Position numbers and translations under genes: made by a program | The notes under the pieces: generated by a model | Told to the model about the DNA's origin: nothing | Databases searched by the model: none | Seen by the model: only the letters and a program-made list of their open reading frames with translations | From: an uncultured Gemmatimonadales bacterium | GTDB lineage: Bacteria; Gemmatimonadota; Gemmatimonadetes; Palauibacterales; Palauibacteraceae | Assembly: GCA_947259585.1 (NCBI GenBank) | Contig: CAMYMV010000018.1 | Location: 1-64,000, forward strand | DNA length: 64,000 bases | Direction: 5' to 3' | Shown: positions 57,867-64,000 of the stretch, piece after piece | Layout: every line of letters begins with the position of its first letter | Numbering within the stretch: position 1 is the first letter of the stretch

Positions 57867-59192
57867 ATGACGTTGCCTCGTCCGCCCCTTCGACACTCCT
57901 TCGCCCGACAACTCTACCGGCGGTTGCCTCTCGCCGTCGGGTCCGACGAGCACGGCTCTGCGGCGGCGTTCGCGGCGATCGGCATGCTCATGTTGCTGGG
58001 CATGGTGGCCCTCGCCGTGGACGTCGGAATGCTGGTCGGTGCCCGTACCGACTCGCAGCGTGTGGCCGATTCCGCGGCGCTTGCAGGCGCGGCCTCCTTC
58101 ATCACGGCTCCCAACGACGCCGACCGTCCGAGGACCTGGGCGCTCGAGTACGCGGCAAAGAACACCATCCATGGCACGGTCGCGGATGTGCGAGCCGAAG
58201 ACGTGGACGTCCTGATGGCCGAGAAGAAGGTCCGCGTGCGCGTCCGGAACATCGCGGCACGCAGCAATGCGATAAGGACGGTTTTCGCGCGTGTGCTCGG
58301 ATGGGACGAGGTGAACGTAGGGACCGTCGCGGCCGCGGAGGCCTCGGCTGCGGGCGCCGGGAACTGCATGCTGCCCCTCGCCCTTCCGGATCGCTGGACC
58401 GAAACCGTCAATGACGATCTCTTCCTCGGGCCTCCGGAGGACCTCTACATCCCGTACAGCGGGAACGGCCAACAGTGCCCGGCCGGGACCGGGCCGCCGG
58501 GGGGCGGACCTGGCTGCGACTTTACCGGCTTCTTCCACGGCGACATCAATGACATGTGGGAGCCTCTGATCGAGATCAAGGTGCAGTCAGGTCCCGCCGA
58601 CCCTGAGGACCCCGACTACGTGGCGAGCCCCTGCACCGAGGCAGCAAGCTGGCGCTGCTGGTTCCAGCCGGAGTCCGTAAACAGCGGTCCGACCGGTGGT
58701 GGCGCGAACGATCTGCGACCCTGGATCCTGGATTGTCCCGACAACACGATCACGATCGCGATCGGTGACACGATATACGCGGGCTCCGCCTCCGGTAACA
58801 TGCAGAGCCTCGTCCTCCAGGACTTCAAGGACCTGGTCGACACCCAGCCCGGCGTCTGGGTCAATGACCACACTACCCACCCCTCGGGCGGTTGCGTCAC
58901 GATGACCGGGGGATCCAGCGAAGTTTGTCTCGGCTCCGCCGACAGCAAGCGCATCCGCTTCATGCCCATCGTCAAGACGGACGCCGTAACGGGCACCGGC
59001 GGTGGCGTCAAGGCGCCGATCATCGGTCTGGCATGCGTGTTCGTCGAGAAGGTGGCGACCGAGATGAGCCTGCCGCACGGCATGCTTCCGCCTCCGGGCC
59101 AGTGGAACGTCTATGTGAGGCTCACGGACACCTGCTCCGGACTCGCAGGAGGGGAAGGCCCCATTCTGAAGGCCATCCGCCTCGTGGAGTAG
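57867..59192 (+). CDS. TadG/TadE-like protein, Flp-pilus type
   Basis: 441 aa. The N-terminal segment HGSAAAFAAIGMLMLLGMVALAVDVGMLVGARTDSQRVADSAALAGA is the TadG-like membrane anchor with the typical DS/ADAAALAGA helix. The outer part has six or more cysteines (GNCMLP, GQQCP, GCDF, SPCTEAASWRCWF, LDCPD) in an extended beta-rich region. It follows the pilin operon on the same strand after a 270-bp gap and ends at a bidirectional terminator. Confidence 0.8.
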   Translation: MTLPRPPLRHSFARQLYRRLPLAVGSDEHGSAAAFAAIGMLMLLGMVALAVDVGMLVGARTDSQRVADSAALAGAASFITAPNDADRPRTWALEYAAKNTIHGTVADVRAEDVDVLMAEKKVRVRVRNIAARSNAIRTVFARVLGWDEVNVGTVAAAEASAAGAGNCMLPLALPDRWTETVNDDLFLGPPEDLYIPYSGNGQQCPAGTGPPGGGPGCDFTGFFHGDINDMWEPLIEIKVQSGPADPEDPDYVASPCTEAASWRCWFQPESVNSGPTGGGANDLRPWILDCPDNTITIAIGDTIYAGSASGNMQSLVLQDFKDLVDTQPGVWVNDHTTHPSGGCVTMTGGSSEVCLGSADSKRIRFMPIVKTDAVTGTGGGVKAPIIGLACVFVEKVATEMSLPHGMLPPPGQWNVYVRLTDTCSGLAGGEGPILKAIRLVE

Positions 59193-59242
59193 GCGGTCGC
59201 CAAGCTAGCCGCACCGCGTCCCGCGCCAAATCCCGGAATGCC

Positions 59243-59270
59243 GAAGGGGCGGCCGTTTGGCCGCCCCTTC
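59243..59270. terminator. Bidirectional intrinsic terminator between convergent pilin operons
   Basis: A perfect 12-bp stem (GAAGGGGCGGCC / GGCCGCCCCTTC) with GTTT loop, flanked by CTTCTTCATGTTT on one side and by A-rich sequence on the other, so it can stop transcription from both directions. Confidence 0.85.
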
Positions 59271-59308
59271 TTCATGTTTGACCCGTGCGCGAGGTCCCTA
59301 AGTGGCCC

Positions 59309-60418
59309 CTAAAAGGTCTCCACCCAGGTGCTCGGCTGCTCGGCCACCACGGGGGGGAGGATGAAATTGTCCAGCATCGCGTTCGCGTAGCAGGAGTGGT
59401 AGTACATGTGCGGCGACCCGTTTCCGATAGTCACCTCGCCCGGACTGCCCCCTGTCAGGATGTTCAGGCCTGCGGTCATGGTGCCCTTGATGTTGACGCT
59501 ACCCGAGATCTCGAAGGCACCACCGACGAGGATCATCCCCTTCCACACGAAGCTTCCTGAGATCTTGACGTCGCCGCCGATCACGAGGAGGCCCGCGCCG
59601 CTCTCGCCGGCGCCCAGCCGGACCTCCCCCGACCCCTCGTTGTCCACGAACTGTACCGGCCAATCCTCGATCGGAAGATCCTCCGTATCGGGCAGGTCCC
59701 TCGGGTCAGTGACCACGTAGTCGTGCTCGAGCACCGTGCCATCCTTCGTTCCGGCCCAATCGATCCCGAGCGCCTGGGCGAGTTCCAAAGGGGTCGCCAA
59801 CGCGTCGTCGACCGGGGGGTTCCCAAAGGCGATATTACCGATCTTTCCCTTGAACATCCCGGTCGGGGTGCGAACGCCCGCGATCGGAGGAGCGGCAGGA
59901 CAGCCCGGAACCGTATGATCGCCTCCGTTTGCCTTGGCCGCCGCTCCCTTCACGTTTATGCCGGCTATTGTCGTGAGGGCCGCCTGCCCGAGCAGTCCCG
60001 GAGGGGGCGCCCCCTGTTTGAATATCACGAGCTTGCTGACCGTTCGCTGCGACACGGAGCCGTCCGGCATGGTGGCGCTGCCCACCGCGCTCACCAGATA
60101 CATGGTCGCGGTGGCCATGTTGACGAGAGGGCTCGCCGTCACGACGGCCGAGCCGCCCGCATACGAGAAGCCTTGACTCGATGCGACCGCCGTGTCGTTG
60201 GCGGCCAGGTAGTCGTTCAGGGCCGCGTCGGCCACGTAAAAGGCGGTCACGCTCGTCGAGTGGTTGCGGCTGACCTGGACTTCGGTCTGGGAGGTCACGA
60301 AGCCTGCCGCGGCGATCACGGACACCACGATCAGGGTCAGCAAGCTCGCGATGAGGGCAAAGCCGCCCTCTTGAGGGTCAAGCCGCGTGTGGGCCGTTTG
60401 GCTTTGTGTGTACTGCAT
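59309..60418 (-). CDS. PilX-like pilin-assembly protein of the mirror operon
   Basis: 369 aa from ATG 60418. Cleavage G19-F20 (GGFALIASLLTLIVVSVIAAAG), with no Glu at +5. The helix HSTSVTAFYVADAALNDYLA is PilX-like. The C-terminal half contains a bactofilin-like series of short turns (VIGGDVKISGSFVWKGMILV, FEISGSVNIKGTM), a repetitive beta pattern. It is the last gene of a minus-strand operon with the same gene order as the + strand one. Confidence 0.8.
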   Translation of the reverse strand: MQYTQSQTAHTRLDPQEGGFALIASLLTLIVVSVIAAAGFVTSQTEVQVSRNHSTSVTAFYVADAALNDYLAANDTAVASSQGFSYAGGSAVVTASPLVNMATATMYLVSAVGSATMPDGSVSQRTVSKLVIFKQGAPPPGLLGQAALTTIAGINVKGAAAKANGGDHTVPGCPAAPPIAGVRTPTGMFKGKIGNIAFGNPPVDDALATPLELAQALGIDWAGTKDGTVLEHDYVVTDPRDLPDTEDLPIEDWPVQFVDNEGSGEVRLGAGESGAGLLVIGGDVKISGSFVWKGMILVGGAFEISGSVNIKGTMTAGLNILTGGSPGEVTIGNGSPHMYYHSCYANAMLDNFILPPVVAEQPSTWVETF

Positions 60419-60708
60419 CGTCAACCTCGAGTCATCAGACCGGTGGCCGCGCCTGGCCACCCGGCGGTTCGCCCACCCGACCGTCGCACGATCGGGGCGT
60501 AGCGTTCGGGACTCGTCCCAAGACCACGCACCCATCTACATGAGCAACTTCGGCGCCAGTTCCGGCCGGCCATGCCTGGCCTCGTAACCGTATGGACCGG
60601 TTTCACTTAAGAGGATTGCGCGGCGGCAGTTGTGGCGCCGATTCCACAGTGAGCCCCCGTTGGTCGTGCAGAATCCCGCCCCCGACGGCCGACCTCCGGA
60701 GGGAAGGG

Positions 60709-61560
60709 CTAGTTACGAAGTGGGATGTCGAACTCCAGGCTTCGCTCGACGTCGAAGTGATCGTTCTCGTCCACCGCCGTGGCGATGATCCGGATCGCGT
60801 TCACGTCCGAGAGCTGGGGATCTGGCACCTTCCCCTTGATTTTGGTCCCATCCCGCAGCCAGTAGTTGAACTCCGAGTCCGTATCGAACGGCCCCGCGAG
60901 CTCCTGCGAGCCGCGCCAGATCGCGACCCCGTTTCCGAACACGGAGTTGGCGAACCGGTAGGTCAACCGGCGGTACTCTTGCACGATACCGCCGACCTCG
61001 GCGGCCACCTGGAACGGGAAGGTGCCCAGCTCGATGTAGTCGGCGTCCGCACCGGTACCGGGAGCCCCGGCCGCCATGCAGACCCCCTTCGGGCCCGCTC
61101 CGCTCGAGACGACGGTGCCCGTGAGGTTATCGGCATACGCGAAGGTCGCGGCATAGGGGCCTGAGTAGGCCGTTCCGCGAAACCCGGCTGGCAGGTTGGC
61201 GTTCGTCACGTTGTCGAAGACGAAGAGGGTCGTGGTGAGACCTATGTCATCCACCTCGCACACCACGGCACGAGCAGTGGCGAAACGGACCGAAACCGAG
61301 TCGAGCTCGGCCTCGATAATGTCCAAAGGAGACGCCAACCGGAGCTCGGCCGACATGAGATCTGCCGCGGCGCGCAGGTTCTGCTGCGCAACGACGGTCG
61401 ACTCGTTCCGCTCGTAGAAACGTGTCTGACCAAGGAGAATCGATATAAGGGCGCTCGCCACGAGGCCGCCCACCACGAGCCCCACCAGGACCTCGACGAG
61501 CGTGAAGCCGGCTCGGCGGGTCATGGATCCGGTCTCGGATGCTTTGTCATGGTCAGCCAA
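60709..61560 (-). CDS. Type IV minor pilin, PilW type (mirror operon)
   Basis: A TTG at 61560 with GGAGG 6 nt upstream is preferred to the in-frame ATG at 61524, which has no ribosome site. 283 aa; cleavage G18-F19, Glu at +5 (AGFTLVEVLVGLVVGGLVASA). The helix RAAADLMSAELRLASPLD and the C-terminal end VERSLEFDIPLRN are matched by the pilin fragment at 62729-63138. The stop is 290 bp before the PilX-like start. Confidence 0.85.
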   Translation of the reverse strand: MADHDKASETGSMTRRAGFTLVEVLVGLVVGGLVASALISILLGQTRFYERNESTVVAQQNLRAAADLMSAELRLASPLDIIEAELDSVSVRFATARAVVCEVDDIGLTTTLFVFDNVTNANLPAGFRGTAYSGPYAATFAYADNLTGTVVSSGAGPKGVCMAAGAPGTGADADYIELGTFPFQVAAEVGGIVQEYRRLTYRFANSVFGNGVAIWRGSQELAGPFDTDSEFNYWLRDGTKIKGKVPDPQLSDVNAIRIIATAVDENDHFDVERSLEFDIPLRN

Positions 61561-61578
61561 GGAGCACCTCCGGGGCGC

Positions 61579-61992
61579 TCAAGGGGTCGGAAGGTCGCGG
61601 GCCGAGTAGAGACGCGTCCTGACCTCGTGAGGCCCGAGCATGTCTCTGCCACCCACCTGTACGAGCACTTCCTTCACGCCGGTTGCAGGGGAGGTGACGG
61701 TCCGCGTCACCTCGTAGGCGAACCCGCCGATCGTTACCGTGTCCTTGCCGCTGACTGCGTCCGCGAAGCCGTCCTGATGCACTTCCTCGAGGACCTGTTG
61801 AGCGGCGAAGGACTGACCTGTCTGATAGTCGGAGAGGCGGCTCTGGCTGGCCACCGACAGGCTGAGTCCGGCGACGGCCAACAGACCGACGGCAAGGAGC
61901 GCAGCGGCGATCAGCGCTTCGATCAGGCCGAAGCCGCTCTCCGCGCCCATGGCCGCGCCCGGCTGCCTTCGCTTCTCTGACGAAGAGGGCAT
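61579..61992 (-). CDS. Type IV minor pilin, PilV type (mirror operon)
   Basis: ATG 61992 with GGAGG about 10 nt upstream gives 137 aa. Cleavage is at G20-F21 with Glu at +5 (SGFGLIEALIAAALLAVGLL). The helix QSRLSDYQTGQSFAAQQVLEEV and a C-terminal VTIGGFAYEVTRTV and VLVQVGGRD sheet follow. Spacing to the upstream stop is 4 nt. Confidence 0.85.
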   Translation of the reverse strand: MPSSSEKRRQPGAAMGAESGFGLIEALIAAALLAVGLLAVAGLSLSVASQSRLSDYQTGQSFAAQQVLEEVHQDGFADAVSGKDTVTIGGFAYEVTRTVTSPATGVKEVLVQVGGRDMLGPHEVRTRLYSARDLPTP

Positions 61993-61996
61993 GCGA

Positions 61997-62509
61997 TCAA
62001 CTACCTCCGGCGGAGTCAACCGTCCGATAGCGGGCCAGCGCGTTAACCACGACCCGCAGCGACTTGGTTCGGCCGAATACATCGATCTCGCCACCACCGG
62101 CTCCCAGCAGGAGTCCGCGGGAGTTGAAGGTCAGCGAGTCTCCGGTGAAACGAACATCCAGCCTGGTGAGCGGGAGGTCTGAATCCGGGGTGAACTCACG
62201 ATTCTGGAACACCGTGCCTGCCCTGTCGCGGATCTCGTAGCTGATCGCCGGTTCGTTCGCGGCGAGCGACACGTTGCTCCTCGTGCGGATCGCCAGGCCG
62301 CGCGTCAGCGCGACGTCCGAGCCGACGACCGCTGCCGCGCGATCGACGACCGTTCGCTCTCTGAGCGTCGTGATGCTCTCGGAGCCCACGAGCAGCACTA
62401 GGCTAAGGATCGAGATAGCGATGAGCATCTCGATGAGCGTGAAGCCGCCTTCGCCGACACGCACTCGGCGTCGCTTCTTTTCCCTAACGATCGGTGTTGC
62501 AGGACACAT
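61997..62509 (-). CDS. Type IV minor pilin, FimT/GspH type (mirror operon)
   Basis: 170 aa from ATG 62509; an in-frame start 33 nt earlier is possible. Cleavage is at G22-F23 with Glu at +5 (GGFTLIEMLIAISILSLVLLV). The mature part continues AAAVVGSDVALTRGLAIRTRSN and a GspH-type sheet (LTRLDVRFTGDSLTFNSRG). First gene of the minus-strand minor-pilin operon. Confidence 0.85.
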   Translation of the reverse strand: MCPATPIVREKKRRRVRVGEGGFTLIEMLIAISILSLVLLVGSESITTLRERTVVDRAAAVVGSDVALTRGLAIRTRSNVSLAANEPAISYEIRDRAGTVFQNREFTPDSDLPLTRLDVRFTGDSLTFNSRGLLLGAGGGEIDVFGRTKSLRVVVNALARYRTVDSAGGS

Positions 62510-62728
62510 GGCACCACATGAATCGAGCAAGGATCGAGCCAACTGGCGGAACGATCTCGCGCCCCAGCTCTTACATCCATATGTATCTTAACAGCAGTGG
62601 CTTACGGGTATTCTGTACCTGGCAGTCAGATCAAGCGAAGGGCGGAAGCTACGGCTGGCAACGTCAGCTCCGGCACTTTACAAGGGGGTTCTCAGAGCCT
62701 CGGGGCTCGTTTCCCCGGCCAGGGCACC

Positions 62729-63138
62729 CTAGTTGCGGAGCTCCACGTCGTACTCGTAGTCCTGTGCGAACTCGAACCGATCGTCTCCGTCATCGATCGC
62801 CGTGGCTGTGACCCGGATCGCGAGCACCTCGCCCAGCTTCGCCCCGGTGACCGTGCTCGACACGCTGCCATCGGCCATCACGTAGCTGAACGCCGCATCC
62901 TCAGCGAACGGCCCCACGAGCTCCTGGGGTCCTCGCCACAACGCGGTGCCGCTACCGAACACCGATGGCGCGAAGCGATACGTCAGCAGCTGGTAGGCGC
63001 GGACGAACGAACCGCGATCCGGCACGTTGCCGTACTCGGCCTGCCAGCCCCTCACGGAGCGGTAGGCCCAGTCCGGAAGGCTTGCCGGTGCCCCGTTGGC
63101 CGTGCAGATGGCCTTCGGCCCGGCCGCAGCGCCGCGAT
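62729..63138 (-). pseudogene. C-terminal fragment of a PilW-type pilin
   Basis: About 135 codons parallel the C-terminal half of the PilW-like protein at 60709-61560. GPKAICTANGAP corresponds to GPKGVCMAAGAP, LLTYRFAPSVFGSGTALWRG to LTYRFANSVFGNGVAIWRG, and DYEYDVELRN to LEFDIPLRN. No prepilin N-terminus exists upstream; similarity stops at about 63138. A 12-bp direct repeat GATCAAGCGAAG lies at 62629-62640 and 63136-63147, flanking the fragment. Confidence 0.75.
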
Positions 63139-63270
63139 CAAGCGAAGAGCCACGGCGCGTGAAGCTGTTTTCGACGCATTGTGCAACAACTGGCCGGCGA
63201 GGGGCCGTTTTGCTTGCGCTGAAGCGGCGTTTCGCCTATTCCTTCCCTGTCGCCAGCAGGCGTATCGGTC

Positions 63271-63307
63271 GGCCCCGCAGGCGCAGCCTGTTCGGGGTCG
63301 CTTTTTT
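63271..63307 (+). terminator. Orphan intrinsic terminator
   Basis: GGCCCCGCAGGC pairs with GCCTGTTCGGGGTC (two bulged bases) and is followed by GCTTTTTT. No + strand gene precedes it, so it may be left over from a lost gene. Confidence 0.6.
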
Positions 63308-63315
63308 CGCTGCTC

Positions 63316-63390
63316 GTGCCCGTAGCTCAGCCTGGATAGAGCGTCGGCCTCCGGAGCCGAAGGTCACAGGTTCGAATCGCTGACGGGGCG
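63316..63390 (+). tRNA. tRNA-Arg (CCG) with degenerate 3' part
   Basis: D-arm, anticodon stem and loop (CTCCGGA) and T-loop TTCGAAT are normal. The 3' T-stem strand (CGCTG) does not pair with ACAGG, and the 3' acceptor strand (ACGGGGC) pairs poorly with GTGCCCG; the expected end would be CCTGTCGGGCAC. Sequence after TTCGAATC has been replaced or scrambled. It may be a pseudo-tRNA, or a tRNA damaged by an imprecise recombination event. Confidence 0.6.
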
Positions 63391-63431
63391 GCTGACGACC
63401 GCCGAGCGGCGGCTTGGTCGGGCTAGAAGGG

Positions 63432-64000
63432 CTAGAAGGGCTGGAAGGTGGGTTCGGTGGCGTTCGGGTCGGGTACGAGGCTGGCGAGCGCGGAGCACAC
63501 ACCCAGCACGTAGCTCTCGATCTGCCAGCGGCGGAGGTCCGCCGGGCGCACATCGAGAACGGAAAAGGGCGCCATGAGGCAGAGTCCGATGTCGCGGGCG
63601 ACCGCCAGGCTCCGGTCGGTCGAGTCGCCGCCCGAGGCATGAGGGCCTCGGATCCACTCCTCCCGGTGCGCTTCGTCCGCGGTAAGTCTCTCCCATGTCC
63701 GCCAGACGGCGGCCGCGGCCAGAGGCGGCAGATCGGCGAAGAATATGAACTCCTCCTGGAGCGCCTGCTTCACGCGCTGACGAAGCTCGGCCCAGTCCGC
63801 CTCCTGTCCCAACTCCTGGACCGCCGTCCAGGCGGCCGCCTCGCCCGCGTCCGCCGTAGCCTCATCTCCCGCCGCGTGGGTCCGCGTCGGCTGGCCGACG
63901 GCCTGAACCAGCCAGGCCGGATTCACATCGAGCGCTTCGGCAGTCGAGAGCAGGAACTCCAGCGGCGGGTCGGCGCGGCCGTTCAGATAGCCGTGCACGC
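63432..64000 (-). CDS. XRE-type regulator, partial at window edge
   Basis: About 189 residues are visible; the N-terminus lies beyond 64000. The first residues (HGYLNGRADPPLEFLLSTAEALDVNPAWL) are the second half of an XRE helix-turn-helix. A long helical, Ala/Glu-rich region follows with no known sensor motif (LRQRVKQALQEEFIFFADLPPLAAAAVWRTWERL). Three tandem copies of GGGCTAGAA-type 9-mers overlap its 3' end (63419-63447). It is likely a DNA-binding regulator with an uncharacterised effector part. Confidence 0.6.
   Translation of the reverse strand, partial: VHGYLNGRADPPLEFLLSTAEALDVNPAWLVQAVGQPTRTHAAGDEATADAGEAAAWTAVQELGQEADWAELRQRVKQALQEEFIFFADLPPLAAAAVWRTWERLTADEAHREEWIRGPHASGGDSTDRSLAVARDIGLCLMAPFSVLDVRPADLRRWQIESYVLGVCSALASLVPDPNATEPTFQPF

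Noticed and set aside
63419..63447. CRISPR-like short repeats
   Set aside because: Only three tandem 9-mers without spacers; no CRISPR array or cas gene was seen anywhere in the window.

Overview
The window is high-GC, densely coded bacterial DNA with no viral or plasmid backbone. I infer an uncultured Gemmatimonadota or close relative. The grounds are the style of the Hanks-type kinase (LADRYE..LGEGGMGTVYLAQDL), a secreted 'DPDGY' domain that I associate with that phylum, many Sec- and lipobox-exported proteins of unknown function, and frequent 4-nt stop/start overlaps. Taxonomy is inference only.

Left part (1-6.6 kb) is a rearranged zone. A 5'-truncated aminotransferase abuts a 5'-truncated clan-CD cysteine peptidase gene. 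A GrpB scrap follows, then an AT-richer secreted HExxH protein, and a Ser/Thr kinase cut off in its C-lobe. From 6.5 to 16.4 kb come envelope and housekeeping genes: a divergent pair of OmpA-C paralogues, three small exported proteins, an M49-like peptidase lipoprotein translationally coupled to a 36-aa MetS-like membrane protein, HD and PH-domain proteins, DNA polymerase IV and a glycerophosphodiesterase.

From 16.5 to 28.3 kb almost everything is on the + strand: glycyl-tRNA synthetase, an M3-like protein without a HExxH motif, an alpha/beta hydrolase, an NSS transporter, a flavin reductase, a zincin, an M50 protease with CBS domains, endonuclease III, an AmgK-like kinase fused to a RapZ C-terminal domain, a broken MurU-like nucleotidyltransferase, and QueG. 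From 28.4 to 30.8 kb a Tat-exported two-domain multicopper oxidase and a ZIP transporter overlap behind a DtxR/MntR-like palindrome. From 30.8 to 40.9 kb a minus-strand block holds a GAF/fRMsr-like protein, DoxX, FxsA, a DUF59 Fe-S factor, an FAD reductase, and a glycolate-oxidase set (a GlcD-GlcE fusion and GlcF) with cobalamin adenosyltransferase and a matrixin-like protease between them.

A nine-gene tRNA operon (fMet, Asn, Phe, Trp, Thr, Arg, Glu, Ala, Lys) lies at 41.0-41.95 kb. Its last gene, tRNA-Lys, is the attachment site of a 10.5-kb integrative island (41904-52446) bounded by perfect 48-bp repeats. The island carries a tyrosine recombinase with a small HTH-like partner and a series of secreted or membrane single-gene units: HAF-repeat proteins, a laminin-B-like protein and a small-asparaginase ORF. 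The units are separated by a repeated intergenic block and GC hairpins. Two HAF-type genes share a folded 5' leader with covarying stems. I regard the array of unrelated exported genes with shared spacers, together with the two structured leaders, as the most novel signal here.

The right end (53.7-63.1 kb) holds two minor-pilin operons, each ordered FimT/GspH, PilV, PilW, PilX. They point at each other and share a bidirectional terminator at 59243-59270; a TadG-like gene extends the left one. A pilin fragment, a degenerate tRNA-Arg and a partial XRE-type regulator close the window.
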